A stretch of 64,000 nt of DNA from Lachnospiraceae bacterium UBA7196 (GCA_002490835.1 DKUU01000026.1:5347-69346), one strand, 5' to 3'. Positions 16,592-28,400 are shown, counted from the first letter of the stretch. Notes: generated by a model not told the origin, from the letters alone. Made by a program: numbers and translations.

Positions 16592-16621
16592 ATTATAGCA
16601 CAACGGTTTTTCATTTGGCAA
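16592..16621 (-). promoter_or_regulatory. Promoter of ybaK-glycerate kinase
   Basis: On the minus strand TTGCCA (16621-16616), 18 nt, TATAAT (16597-16592). A perfect -10 and near-consensus -35. Confidence 0.65.
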
Positions 16622-16657
16622 ACCGTTCCCCGAATATGAGTGGGTCAATATATCAAG

Positions 16658-16686
16658 TTGCCCGCGATCATAAACTATGTCATAAT
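16658..16686 (+). promoter_or_regulatory. Promoter of the YcaQ-like gene
   Basis: TTGCCC (16658-16663), 17 nt, CATAAT (16681-16686), about 95 nt before the start codon. Confidence 0.45.
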
Positions 16687-16779
16687 GATGGCATATCCTG
16701 TCTGCGCTATGAAATGCGATCGCAGTGGTGGAATCGTTAAAAATCAATTCAAAAAATAAATGCGGTATGGGGGATGTAG

Positions 16780-17982
16780 ATGAAATTGTATTCCAAAGAA
16801 GAAGCGAGGCATATGCTGTGCCGGTATCATAATTTGGACGGTGCGGAAACATTTTGCGGAAAAAAGGGTGTTGAAAAGATCATGCAGCGTATCCACAGCA
16901 TTCAATATGATCCGCTGTGTGTTGTGATGAGAAATGCCGATCTGGTATTGCAGGCCAGAGTGCGGGATTACAGGGAATCTTTCCTTTACAGTTTGTTATA
17001 CGAGGATCATAGGCTGGTCGATGGTTTTGATAAAGAAATGTGTATTTATCATGTTGAAGATTTTGCCCGCTTTCAATTTGTGCGCAATACTTATCATGAA
17101 CATGCTGTGCTTACTTTGCAGTACCGCAACCAGATGGGCGTATTGGATATTCTGGATGATGTCAGAGATTTTGTGGAACAGCATGGAAAAACAGGCACAA
17201 AGGATCTTACGCTTGGAGAAGTGAGGGAAAGCCGTTGGGGACCCAAAAAGCTGTCGAGTGCGGCACTGGATTATCTTTTTAATAACGGCACGCTCACGGT
17301 GGCGGATAAACGGGGGACACAGAAATATTTTGATTTAACGGAACGTATCATTGACAATAAATATCTTTTCTGTGATCCGAATATGGCTGTAGAGGATTTT
17401 GTGGAGTGGTATGTTGAGAGGAGACTGCAGTGCGTCGGTTTTTTGTGGAATAAGAATGGCGGCGCATGGCAGGGACGTTTTGTGAGCGATAATGACCTGC
17501 GCAGTTCGGTACTGAAGACACTTGTTGAAAAAGAGCGAATTGAAAAGATACAGATCGAGGGGATCAAAGAAAACTTTTTTGTTTCGGGGAGCTTTTGGGA
17601 TTGTTTGAAAAAGAAACCGAAAGGTGATTATGCAAGATTTCTCGGCCCGTTGGATAATATGATGTGGGACAGGGAGATGTTGGAGGCGCTGTTCGGGTTT
17701 GCCTACCGTTGGGAAGTGTATACGCCTGTTGTCAAAAGAAAATATGGCTATTATGTACTGCCTGTTCTTTATAACGGAAGATTTGTAGCAAGGTTCGAGG
17801 CGGAACCGGTTCGTCAGGCGGAAAAATTCATCATTAAAAACTGGTGGTGGGAGCCGGATGCAGAACCGGATCACAACATGCTGGAAACGATTGAGCAGGA
17901 AATTGCGCGGTTTGCGGAGATCCTTCAAGTGGATAATTCGTTGGAGAACAGGGAAAAGATAGTTTCATCTTGCTGCGTTTGA
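16780..17982 (+). CDS. YcaQ-like winged-helix DNA glycosylase family protein
   Basis: 400 residues, the usual length of the HTH_42/YcaQ family. Characteristic parts: IQYDPLCVVMRNADLVLQARV near 45-65, FDKEMCIYHVEDFARFQ, LGPLDNMMWDREMLEALFGFAYRWEVYTP and KRKYGYYVLPVLYNGRFVARFE. Escherichia coli YcaQ unhooks interstrand DNA crosslinks; related AlkX/AZL-type proteins repair bulky alkyl adducts. I did not identify the catalytic QxQ/QxD motif with certainty, so the enzymatic role is inferred from family. Its last 18 nt overlap the convergent lipoprotein gene. Confidence 0.85.
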   Translation: MKLYSKEEARHMLCRYHNLDGAETFCGKKGVEKIMQRIHSIQYDPLCVVMRNADLVLQARVRDYRESFLYSLLYEDHRLVDGFDKEMCIYHVEDFARFQFVRNTYHEHAVLTLQYRNQMGVLDILDDVRDFVEQHGKTGTKDLTLGEVRESRWGPKKLSSAALDYLFNNGTLTVADKRGTQKYFDLTERIIDNKYLFCDPNMAVEDFVEWYVERRLQCVGFLWNKNGGAWQGRFVSDNDLRSSVLKTLVEKERIEKIQIEGIKENFFVSGSFWDCLKKKPKGDYARFLGPLDNMMWDREMLEALFGFAYRWEVYTPVVKRKYGYYVLPVLYNGRFVARFEAEPVRQAEKFIIKNWWWEPDAEPDHNMLETIEQEIARFAEILQVDNSLENREKIVSSCCV

Positions 17983-18525
17983 AGCGCCGTCAGCAAAGTT
18001 GACGACTGCAGCATTACTGTAGTTTTCAAAAGCTGTATTGAAATCTTCCTCGGTAATTACTGTTATTTCATTTCCTTTTTCCATCGTATAAGTGGGGGTC
18101 CCGTTTTCGTCATACTGCACATAAATGCCTTCTGCGGGTATCATTGTGCCGGAGGTATCGATCGCAAACCGATGCATGGTGTGGCCGGAAGCTGTGTAAA
18201 TTCCTTTTTCATCATAGGAGATGGGATATGCCGTGCCCATACTTTCTAATGTTCCTATCTTTTTTACTTCTTTGCCGACTAAATAGTATACGTCACACTC
18301 GATTGCCACCTGATTACCGTTGCCGTCATCATACGCATGCGCGGTGACAAGTAAAACCGGTAAGGGGGCGTTTGTATCAATGATCGCAAACCGTTCATCG
18401 TCTGCTAATTTGCTGACGGTTTCTCCATAAATATCAGCATTATTACTTTCTTTTCCGCAGGCATATAAGGAAAACAGTACGGCCAATAATGCTAAAAATA
18501 TAACAAGATTTTTGGTTTTTGGCAT
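17965..18525 (-). CDS. Small lipoprotein of unknown function
   Basis: 186 residues. Lipoprotein signal: MPKTKNLVIFLALLAVLFSLYACGK with lipobox LYAC. The mature part is beta-rich and acidic and has no family I can name. It is tail-to-tail with the YcaQ-like gene (18-nt overlap). A minus-strand promoter is at 18584-18612. Confidence 0.75.
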   Translation of the reverse strand: MPKTKNLVIFLALLAVLFSLYACGKESNNADIYGETVSKLADDERFAIIDTNAPLPVLLVTAHAYDDGNGNQVAIECDVYYLVGKEVKKIGTLESMGTAYPISYDEKGIYTASGHTMHRFAIDTSGTMIPAEGIYVQYDENGTPTYTMEKGNEITVITEEDFNTAFENYSNAAVVNFADGASNAAR

Positions 18526-18583
18526 AGTATTTAATCTCCTGCTTTGGTTTAAGATTTACGCTCGAAATCGCAATACTGATGAA

Positions 18584-18612
18584 ATTATATTCCAAATATA
18601 TTTTAATTACAA
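18584..18612 (-). promoter_or_regulatory. Promoter of the lipoprotein gene
   Basis: Minus strand TTGTAA (18612-18607), 17 nt, TATAAT (18589-18584), AT-rich surroundings. Confidence 0.6.
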
Positions 18613-18772
18613 TAAAAATCATAAAAATAAGCCGTTTTTCCGCATATGCAACGGAAAGTAGCATAAAAAACGCAAATGAATACAACTGTAGGTGGTGCGG
18701 CAAAAACTTTTTCGATATGGTTATCACGATAGTATATGCCAACAAATGCAGCAAAAAAGAAAGGCGGGTATC

Positions 18773-19534
18773 ATGGAAAAACAGGCAGTCATATCGGCAA
18801 AACATTTGAAAAAGGCCTTTGGTAAAGGCGAAAGTATGCAGGTGATTTATTCAGACTTAAACATCGACATTTACAAAGGGGATTTCACCGTTATCATGGG
18901 TTCCTCAGGAGCCGGGAAATCTACCCTGATGTATTCTCTTTCGGGGATGGATAAGCCGGACGGCGGGGAGATCGACTTTGACGGAACGGACATTACGAAG
19001 TTAAATAACGATAAGCTGGCTGTGTTTCGGCGCAGGCAGTGTGGGTTTGTATTCCAGCAGATTTATCTGATCGAGAAGATGAACCTTATGGATAATGTCA
19101 TTGCCGCGGGAGTGCTGACGAGCAAAGATAGGGAAGGGATCAAAAACCGGGCAAAAGAGTTGTTTTCTCTGGTCAATATTCCGGAAAATACGTGGAGAAA
19201 AACATCTTCGCAGATTTCAGGAGGAGAAGCGCAGCGGGCAGGCATTGTCAGGGCGGTGATCAACAGTCCCAACGTACTTTTTGCGGATGAGCCGACAGGC
19301 GCCCTAAATTCTGCAAATTCCGGGGCGGTCCTCGATGTGTTTAGCTCGCTTTACGAAAATGGCCAGAGCATCGTTATGGTGACGCACGACAAAAAATCCG
19401 CTCTGCGGGGAAATCGCATTCTTTATATTAAGGACGGAAAAATTTACGGCGAGTGCGATCTGGGGAAATATGAGCCGGATCATAGCGAAAGGACCGAAAA
19501 ACTGGATCGATTCATTAAGGAAATGGGGTGGTAA
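18773..19534 (+). CDS. ABC transporter ATP-binding protein, MacB/LolD type
   Basis: 253 residues from ATG 18773 with AAAGGCGGG upstream. Walker A GSSGAGKST (about 42-50), Q loop FVFQQIYL, signature QISGGEAQRAGIVRA, Walker B VLFADEPTGALN and H loop VMVTHD. This family powers FtsX-like permeases that export peptides or remodel lipoproteins and antimicrobials. It overlaps the permease gene by 7 nt, so both make one complex. Confidence 0.9.
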   Translation: MEKQAVISAKHLKKAFGKGESMQVIYSDLNIDIYKGDFTVIMGSSGAGKSTLMYSLSGMDKPDGGEIDFDGTDITKLNNDKLAVFRRRQCGFVFQQIYLIEKMNLMDNVIAAGVLTSKDREGIKNRAKELFSLVNIPENTWRKTSSQISGGEAQRAGIVRAVINSPNVLFADEPTGALNSANSGAVLDVFSSLYENGQSIVMVTHDKKSALRGNRILYIKDGKIYGECDLGKYEPDHSERTEKLDRFIKEMGW

Positions 19535-21771
19535 GATTGAAAAAACTATCCACTTTGATCATACATAATTTGAAGAAAGCAAAGGGACAATATGTATCCT
19601 TTGGGGTATTTATCTGTCTGACCGCATTTATCATCAACATTGCGCTTATGCTAGCGTTTCAGACATTTCACGCTTACGGCAGCCTGTTTGAGGAGCTTGA
19701 CACGGCGGATATCAACGTTATCATTCCGCAGATGCAGGATGATGATGCGCTGCTTACGGAAGTGGAAGGTATTGACGGCGTATCTTTTGCGGAAAAACAT
19801 GAGGGGGTTTTTAAGCCGGTGACAGTCCGTGAATTTGCAGACTCTGATTTTGACATGAATACTGTTTTTTATGATCTTGATGAGAAAAGAACGCTGAACC
19901 GTCTAAAAGTTACGGAATCTTCCACAAAGGGGGACGCTTCTGTTTATATTCCTGTTTTTATGAAAGAATTAGGCGGCTTTGCGGAAGGCGGCAGCATTAC
20001 TTATTCCATAGACGGCAAGGATCATACTTATCTGATCAGCGGGACCGTTTTGGAAATGCAGTATGGAAATTACGGTACAGGGATGATCGGCGGCTATTTT
20101 CCGAAGGCCGTCTATGAGGAATTTGCGCGTGAATATGAAGAGCAGGTTATTGCGGAATACTCTTTAAAAACAACAGAGGGCGCCGATTTACATGCTATCA
20201 AAAATGCGATTTCTGACATGTTTAAAGAAAAGGGAATTACAATATTGAAAAGCAATGACAGGGATACCGTAAAACAGACCAGAACCATGGTCTGCACCCT
20301 GCTGATCGTAATCTTTCTGGCCCTTGCCGCCATTATTCTGGTAGTGAGCATTTTCTTAAGCAACTTTCGGATACGAAGCGCGATTGAAGGCGAACTGGCA
20401 CAGATGGGAGTATTGAAAGCGATCGGTTATACGGGCAATATGATCATTGCGGCAACGGTTATGCCTTATGTATTGACAGGCGTTATGGCGACGGTGTCCG
20501 GAATCGCCCTGTCTTATGCGGTACTTCCTTTTGTGGCGGGCATTTTAGCGATCCAGTCAGGATTCTCCTATACGCCTGTTTTTGACAGTACGGCTTTTTT
20601 GATTGTGATACTGGTATTAACCTTGGCGATATTGCTTTTTTCCTATCTTTCTGCAGGGAAAATCCACCGGTTAGAACCGATCAATGCCATAAGAGGTATC
20701 ACCGGAGAGGAAGCGGCGGGACAAAATATCTTATTATTTATTGTCTCATTTGGCATTATGGTGTTATTGTCCTTCGCGGGAACACTCCTCTATAATGTCA
20801 GCATTAAACCGGATCATTTTATGAATACGCTTTCGGAAGAATTACCGTCCGTTATTTTTACCGCGGAGGATGAGAAAATGTCGGAACTTAAGGAAATTCT
20901 GGAAAACGACAGCCGCGTAATGCTCGTTATGGAATATGCGTCCGTACCCGTGAGTTATGAAGATGGCAATCTGACTGCCTTTGTGTGTGAAGATTTTTCC
21001 AAGGCGACTAATGATATCTGTTATGAAGGCCGCAGTCCCGTGAAAGAGAATGAAATTGCAGTCGGAAATGCAATTGCGGACGGATTTCCTATCGGTGAAA
21101 AAATAGAGCTGACAGTTGGCGGTCGGTCTGCGGATTATACGGTAACAGGCTATATTCAAAGTGTGAATAACGCAGGAATGGTGTGTCAACTGACAAGTAA
21201 AGGCTATGAAAAAATCGGTGAAAAAGCCAATTCTGTCAATGTTTATTTATACCAAAAAAATGCCGCCGCGTTTATCAAAGAGTATGAAGAAACCTGCGGC
21301 GCGGTTATTAAGTCGTCCGTAAATTTTGAACAGTTGAGTGAAAACGGCCAAAAGTTGTATGCGGGCATCGTTTCTGCGATCGTGGTGATCTTGTTTGTGA
21401 TTTCCGTATTGATGGTGCTGCTGGTGATGTATGTAATTATCCATTCCATGATCAGCAGACGCAGACAGGAGTTTGGTATCTATAAAGCGATCGGTTATAC
21501 AAACAGACAGCTTACGGTGAAGACGGCGCTTGGCTTTTTGCCTGCTGTGGCCGCGGCATCAGTCATTTCGGCGATAGCCGGATTATGGTATCTTCCCGCG
21601 ATCAACAATATCACCTTTTCCATGATCGGGGCTGTAAAAAATCATTTTCAGGTGTCGGTTTTGATCTTGATTGTATTTGCGATAATGTTTATTGCAGCGG
21701 CATTTGCGATCAGCGTACTGCTTTCAGCGCCGATTAAAAAGATTACCGCATATTCGCTTTTAAGGGAATGA
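19528..21771 (+). CDS. FtsX/MacB-like ABC transporter permease
   Basis: 747 residues, with GTG 19528 overlapping the ATPase gene (TTG 19537 is an alternative start). Architecture: membrane helix near 18-40, extracellular domain (about 45-250), three helices (about 255-395), a fourth near 405, a second extracellular domain (about 430-615) and three final helices (615-740). Two FtsX domains, each including A-I-G-Y-T loops (LKAIGYTG and YKAIGYTN). It probably exports a peptide or removes an antimicrobial. No two-component genes are adjacent. Confidence 0.88.
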   Translation: MVRLKKLSTLIIHNLKKAKGQYVSFGVFICLTAFIINIALMLAFQTFHAYGSLFEELDTADINVIIPQMQDDDALLTEVEGIDGVSFAEKHEGVFKPVTVREFADSDFDMNTVFYDLDEKRTLNRLKVTESSTKGDASVYIPVFMKELGGFAEGGSITYSIDGKDHTYLISGTVLEMQYGNYGTGMIGGYFPKAVYEEFAREYEEQVIAEYSLKTTEGADLHAIKNAISDMFKEKGITILKSNDRDTVKQTRTMVCTLLIVIFLALAAIILVVSIFLSNFRIRSAIEGELAQMGVLKAIGYTGNMIIAATVMPYVLTGVMATVSGIALSYAVLPFVAGILAIQSGFSYTPVFDSTAFLIVILVLTLAILLFSYLSAGKIHRLEPINAIRGITGEEAAGQNILLFIVSFGIMVLLSFAGTLLYNVSIKPDHFMNTLSEELPSVIFTAEDEKMSELKEILENDSRVMLVMEYASVPVSYEDGNLTAFVCEDFSKATNDICYEGRSPVKENEIAVGNAIADGFPIGEKIELTVGGRSADYTVTGYIQSVNNAGMVCQLTSKGYEKIGEKANSVNVYLYQKNAAAFIKEYEETCGAVIKSSVNFEQLSENGQKLYAGIVSAIVVILFVISVLMVLLVMYVIIHSMISRRRQEFGIYKAIGYTNRQLTVKTALGFLPAVAAASVISAIAGLWYLPAINNITFSMIGAVKNHFQVSVLILIVFAIMFIAAAFAISVLLSAPIKKITAYSLLRE

Positions 21772-21876
21772 CGGATGAAAGATGATACTTGTCAAATGCG
21801 TATGAAGATAGTAAAATAAATGCTGTTTTCAAAAATGGCAAAGCAGGATCGGGAAAATTTCAGAACGGAGGACAGC

Positions 21877-22275
21877 ATGAAAAAGAGAAGAATTTGTACG
21901 GCATTGACGTTAGCGGCGCTGCTTATATTGTCCGGCTGCGGGGCTGACGCTGCGGCTAATGAGCAGGCGAAGCGGGAAGAGGAACCATATCCGCAGGCAG
22001 CCGAGGTCGTGAGCGCTTTGGAGGAGGCGGGCTTTCAGGTGGAGCAGTCCGACGACTTTACAGAACTTGGTATTTCTGTGACCAGAATCACCGCGGTAAA
22101 CGGGGAAGAGTATCTGGATGTCTGCTATGATATCGCTTCGGAGGACGATCGGGATAAGATCGTCGATTATTATACAAGCGAGGACAGCTACCGGAAATAC
22201 AGTCTTGTGAGCGACGAAGAGATCGTTTACTGCTACAGCAGCGAATCCGTGGTCGAGAGCGCCGGACTGCAGTAA
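21877..22275 (+). CDS. Small lipoprotein of unknown function
   Basis: 132 residues from ATG 21877 after GGAGGAC. Lipobox LSGC in KRRICTALTLAALLILSGCGA. The mature protein is acidic, with a stretch EVVSALEEAGFQVEQ. No family recognised. It follows the ABC exporter by 105 nt and ends before the terminator at 22297, so it may be part of that transport unit. Confidence 0.75.
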   Translation: MKKRRICTALTLAALLILSGCGADAAANEQAKREEEPYPQAAEVVSALEEAGFQVEQSDDFTELGISVTRITAVNGEEYLDVCYDIASEDDRDKIVDYYTSEDSYRKYSLVSDEEIVYCYSSESVVESAGLQ

Positions 22276-22296
22276 AGCGGACCGGAGGATGACAGC

Positions 22297-22328
22297 AGGA
22301 ACCTTTTGGCGGAGGTTCCTGTTTTTTT
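22297..22328 (+). terminator. Rho-independent terminator
   Basis: AGGAACC and GGTTCCT arms separated by a short loop, followed by G then T7. It isolates the following giant gene from upstream transcription. Confidence 0.9.
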
Positions 22329-22363
22329 GTGGTTAAATGATTGCTAAAATTGCGTGAAAGGAC

Positions 22364-22394
22364 TTGACTAAAATATAGGGGGGGGGGGTAAAAT
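22364..22394 (+). promoter_or_regulatory. Promoter with G11 tract in the spacer (candidate phase-variable switch 1)
   Basis: TTGACT (22364-22369), AAAATATA, then eleven G (22378-22388), then TAAAAT (22389-22394). The spacer is 19 nt, two above optimum. Slippage of the G run would change spacer length and so transcription of the gene at 22489. The promoter at 38993 has the same plan. Confidence 0.7.
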
Positions 22395-22488
22395 GATTTT
22401 ACATTTGGATTGTGGCTGGGATAGTATTTTGTCGAAAAGTTTGTAGAATCTTTGGCCCGGTTCAGAAGACCAGAAGGAGGAGAAAAGA

Positions 22489-25400
22489 ATGAGCGAATTA
22501 AAGAAGCTGTTTCAGGTAAAGCGGATTCTTGCCATGGCGCTTGCGGCTGTCATGACGGTTACTTCGCTGCCGGCAACGGCGCACGCGGCGGAACCGGGCG
22601 ATCCGCAGACAGCGGTAGAGACGCCTGCGGAAGATGTTTCCGCACAGGACGAGACGCAAGATCCGGAAGCGGGCGATGCACAACAGACGGAGGCGGATGC
22701 CGCGCAGATTTCGGAGACGGGCGATGCGCAGCAGACGGAAGCGGACGGCGCGCAGGCTTCGGAGACAGGCGATGCGCAGCAGACGGAAGCGGACGGCGCG
22801 CAGACTTTGGAGACGGGCGACGCACAGCAGACGGGCGATACACAGCAGCCCACAGCACAGGCGGAGCTTGGTGAATCCGTCTTTGAGTCGTTTGTAGACG
22901 AGTTTGAAGCAGAGTATAAGTTGAGCGGAGACGGAACTCCCGTATCGCCTGTGGCAGACGAAAGCGGAAAGAAATTATCCGCTGGCTTCTTAGGTAATTT
23001 TTACATTACTGTTAATAATGAGGAAACATCCGTAGGTTTAGACAATACGGCGAATGAGATCGTGGCAACCGTCACTTATCAGTGGTTTGCGGGTGACACG
23101 GCTCTGGGCGAGGCGAAAAAGCTGACAGAGGAAGGGGCCCTTCCGGTCGATGCCGGGACCTATAAGCTGCGTCTTGTACTGCCTGAGAAGGCGGATACAT
23201 ACAAGGGTGCGACAGCCGATTATACATATGAGATCACAAAATCTTCCGTAACCGTATCGGCTGGCAATCCGGAAGCGGTTTCGGTCGGCACGAAGGCGAA
23301 GGATGTGCCGGTGCCGGAGATTTACAGTGTGTCCGCAGGCAACGGAAAGAGTTTCACCTATGTGAAGGACGATCCGGCGACGCCGGACAATGAGGCGGCC
23401 AATAATGAAGTGGCGTTTACGGTCACGATCAAGGACGCGGCGACGGGCGTATCGCTGGAAGCCGAGGATGCGCTGGTAAAGGATGGCGAGTATGTGATCA
23501 GCATCACGCCTGAATTTATCGGGGCCAAGAAAGCGGAATATGATAAAAACTACAGCTTTACGCATTGCGATGACGTAAAGCTTACGATCGGCGAATTAAA
23601 GGAAACCAGACTGACGCTGACGCCTGACGCGTCCTATAACGCGAAGCAGGCAGCAGCGACCGCGGATGACCGTGCGCTGCATATCATTGAGGCGGCGGCT
23701 TTCACGGAGAGCCTGCAGAATCTGAAATACACTTCCGCAGTGGAGGAAAAGGACGGTCAGGACGCAGAAGGCAAGGATAAGTGGAAGGCTGTTACCGTGA
23801 AGGAAGAAGAGCTTACCGGCGCGTGGTATACCACGGCTTCCTATGGCGGGACATGGACGGAAAAAGATAAAACATACTGTAATCTGACGTTGGGCAGCAA
23901 GATGGACGCGGCGCCTGTCAATGCGGGCGTATATGTGTACCGCGTCAGCTATGCGGGCGATCAGAAGGTATATGCGGCTTCTTACGCGGATATCGTAGTG
24001 GTCGTCGATGTGAAGGAGATCGTTGTAAAACCCGTAGTGCCTGACGGGACGAAGTTCTATGACGGGCAGTCGGTGTATGACGTATTATCCCAGATCGATT
24101 ATAATCTGTTCGAAGCGAAGGATGGCACGACCGCTTACGAGAAAAAGGATAATATGTGGGGCACTTCCTATGTGCCGAGCGGTAAGACCCAGCCGTATAA
24201 GCCGGATTTCAAGCTGGTTGAGATCACGAAAGACAAGGACGGCAAAGAGACGGGACGTCAGGAATACACGACTTTAAACTGCGGCAGTGCAGTGCTGGGT
24301 AAAGAGAATGAGTATCTAGTATACTTCAGTGGCTATAAGAACGTGTATACGGCAAGCGGTAATATCAGCGACAGGAAAGGTATCAATGCGCGTGTGGATT
24401 CCATGAATCCCGATACCTGCGGCTTCAAGGTCAAGGACGATCCGGAGACACTGGAGACTTATTTCTGCACGCTTACCGTGGATGAAAAGAATAAGGCTGT
24501 CGATGTGTCGGCGATCGAAGCTGCGGCTAAGGATAAGGGAAAGATGACGCAGGAGAAGGTCGGCGCGCTGGACGGTGCGTTTACCAAGACTTATAACGGG
24601 GCGGCGGTTTTTGGCCTTCATGCGGATTATAAGCAGGCAAAACTGACGAGCGGGGAAAGCGACCCGGTTAAGAATTTCACCTATACATGGAGTAAATCGG
24701 GGTACTCGGTGGAAGAGCTGCTGGCGGAAGAGCCGGTAAATCCGGCCGAGCCGGACGGTGCGAAGGTACCGGCAGTCAGCGAAGAGGATTTGGAGAATGG
24801 AGAATGGGAATTTTATGCGTGGCCCCCTTCTAATGCCGGCGTATATCGCCTGCGCGTTGCGTATAAGAATTCCCGCACGCAGGGCTATGCCGATCCGGTC
24901 GATCTCTACTTCGTGATTAAGAAGCAGAAGGCTGTTCTGAAATATGCTTCAACGGAAGCTCTGGTCGGCAATGTCGGCAATGATATTAACACTTTCCTTG
25001 AGAATTACGGGCAGAAACTTGCAGAGGGAACTACGCTCACACCAGAGCTGGAGCAGCCGACGACAGCGGCGGACTGGAAAAACGAATATCTTGCAGAGGC
25101 GAATGCGCTTTATACCTATGAGATTAACTGGATATTCAAGCGGGAAGTGGCAAAAGAGGACGGGACTACAACGTGGGATCCATATACTGGTGTGTTGGGT
25201 TCTGAGGATAAATATGTCTTAGCTATTAACGATATTGAGATAGGTTGTCGTTATTATGGAAAGGGAAATTTTGACGTCGATAAGCCGGATGTCCGCATCC
25301 CGATCACTGTAAAGGCGATGGGTACAAATGACATTAAGTTCGACGGCATCACGACGACGGACGGCAAAAAAATCGAAAAGGAAAAGACCTACGACGCGGA

Positions 25401-28400
25401 GTCCGTCTATACGCTGATCAAGGATGAGTTGGCGAAGTGCAATGCGCCGGTCATCGTGAAGAGTGGGGCGGATGGGAAAGAAACCAAGGAAGCGGTAAAC
25501 CTTGCGGGAGTGCCGTACGGCATTGTCTATAAGGTCGAGTGGGATCCTGAACTTTGGTACATTGAGGGCGATAATCGGACATATGAGGGCGGCCTGCCGA
25601 TGGAGGAAGCCGACTGGGCATGGGCGACGCAAGCCGGTACCTATACAATCGGGGTATCATTTAGCGGCAATGAGAACTATGCGCCTCTGCCTTATACAAA
25701 GCTGGCGGAAATTACCGTAAAGCAGAAAGAACTAATCCTCACCGTACCTACGTTAGAGAAGGAGTTTGAGGCAGGGCAGACAGTAAGTGACGTTCTTTCT
25801 GCAGCGCATACTGCTTTTCTGGAACTGCCTGAGGTAGTAAAACCGGCTGACGGCGTAGCGGGCGACAGCTTGAAAGCGGATATGGAGAAGTACTTTACCA
25901 TCACCGAGAAGGGCGGAAGATCAGGCTTTTTGGCATGGTACGACGACGAAAGCTATTTTTCAGCACCGTCTATGTCAGTTTATGATACCGTCAACGAGTG
26001 GGAACTTGACTATAATGAAATGCTACAGGGAGCGGGGGATCAGAGGTATCGCCTGCGGGTTGAAGTCGGGTACGTAGGCTTTTTGAATGCGGAATGCTCG
26101 AATAATTATACAGTTACGGAAATCAATCCCGCACAGGATACGCCGATTAAGGTCGTAAGAGGGGCCTCCGCTGTAGCGATGAATGAGTACGGCGGCAAAA
26201 AAGTCGACATCAGCGATGAGGTCACTGTCCCTGAGAAGGTGACCGGCAGCATTGTCAAGGAACATACCGTAAGGATTTTGGATGGTATTTCCTATTATAA
26301 TTCTTCCAGTTCCAATCAGGAAGGAAACTTTGTCAAGGTGGAGATCACGGCGCCTGCTGAGTATGATAGCATCAACTGGAGTAAAGTATATTATGAGCAG
26401 GCGATCAAGAATGCGGCAAAAGACAGGCTGATCGGAACTATCACGGCAGAAACAGTGTATAACGACAACGACAGTTGTTATGAGAGTAAACTCAGCTTCA
26501 CATACGACGCGACGAAGCGCGACGGAGAGGAGCAGAAGGATCTGGATTTCAGCATCAGCTGGGAGGAAGGATACAGCGAGCATTTTGTATTTCAATTCAG
26601 CACGGCTGTCCTGCTGGGTAATCTGATGGAAGCTGCGGAGCCGAAGTCTCTGGCGTTCAATGCGCCGCAGACCACCATGGTGGTAGGACAGGAACAGCAG
26701 TTAGATGTTAAGATCACGAAGGTGCAGAACGCGGATATCATCTGTCTGGGTTATGAAGTGACGGATGGTAAGGCGGAAACCATGCATGTCGATGAGTTCG
26801 GCAGAGTGACGGCTTTAAAAGCGGGCAAGGCGACGGTAGAGGTCTTCCCGATGCATTTGGTGAACGGAAAGAAAGAGCGTCTGGGCACGAAATTCGCTAA
26901 GGCGACGATTACCGTGAAAGAAGTCAGCGCGCCTAAGGTGACAAAGGTGGTCGCGAAAAACAGCAGCCTGAACGTGCAGTATACACTGCCGAATGAGGGC
27001 GACGGTTACCGCAGAGAGATTTATGTGGTAGAAGGTAAGAATGTCAACGCGAATGCGATCAAGGGTATGGTCGAAGGCATGAAGAACGAGCAGTGGCAGG
27101 GTACCTTCGCTGTCGCTCCGGAATTTCTTGATCGCAGTGACGAATTAAATTACAGAATCTATGATTATAAGAAAGCAGCTTATACCACTACGGTGAGCGT
27201 GTGGATCGATGATCTGCAGCCGAATACCGAGTATACGGTCTATGTGCGCAATGTCAGCGCAATGCGCAGTTTCGCGGACGACTGTAAGGTTACCTTAAGC
27301 GCGGCGGGAACGGCGAAGGGCGGAAAGACTGCTTTGAAGTCGGTGGATGAGATCACTGCGCAGTTGACGGAGAATGAGAACGTTAAGCTGGCGTATATTG
27401 ACAGTGAAACACCGGAAGATCTGGGATTGGATACGCCGGAAGAGATTCAGGAGGCTATCCGCGATGCCGGAGTGGTAACTTATAAGGTGCCGCTGACGGC
27501 GAAGAATGCGCAGATCAGTCTGGAAGGCCTGTTTATGGATGCGGCGGGCGACAAGGCAGCACCGGAGCGCGACTATGTGCCGCTTCCACTTGCCAAGGCG
27601 AATCTGCAGGCATTAAAGAGCACTTTTGCGGCGCCGAAGATGGCGTACTATTTCTACAGTTATATCTATGAGGGGAATGACGCGTACTATGGAACCCCTA
27701 GGTTTGAAGAGAATGGATATACCAAGACCAGCAATATCGCGACGATTGCCAATAACGGCAAGGTAACGCTGAAGCAGCCCGGCTGGGTGACGATCGTTGC
27801 GATCGATACGGTATCCGGTACGGAAAGTAATCAGCTTACCGTTCATGTAACGGCGGAGGCCGACAGCATGAGAGGCAAGGGTGCTTCCATGCAGGTCGGA
27901 CAGACGCTTCGTCTGGAGAAGCTGGTAGAGTATAAGCAGGGGAATGTGGTTCTGAACCAGAATAATTACAGTACCTACGGCAGGATCGATGTTAAGGCCG
28001 CGCAGGAGTCCCTGAAGCAGGTGGATACCAATGAATGCTTTGGGATTTCGGACGACGGTTATCTGACAGCTTTCGGTAAGACGACAAAACCTCTGGAGAT
28101 CAAGCTGAAGGATAAGAAGCTGAATGCCGAGGTGACGGTCAAGATATCGGCCAAGGATCTGGAAGCGGTTAAGGGCCTGAAAACGGCGAACGTGATCGAT
28201 AACCGTTTCGATGTGCAGTTTGAGATGAACCCGTACGCGGAGGCGTACCGGATCGAGGTCCGTGATGCGGCCAAGAAGACGATCCGCAGTATCTATGTGG
28301 AGAACATTCCGCACGCCGGCGGCGAATGGGATGAATGGGGGTATGACGATAACTACGATTGGGTGAGAGTGCCTTGGAACGATGACGACTGGGGAAGCAA

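Noticed and set aside
16499..16852. Minus-strand frame of 117 codons across the ybaK-ycaQ intergenic region
   Set aside because: Overlaps the start of the YcaQ-like gene and both promoters; composition is not protein-like.
22512..22853. Cys/Ala/Ser-rich minus-strand frames in the 5' part of the giant gene
   Set aside because: Produced by the 48-bp repeat read backwards; no start signals.
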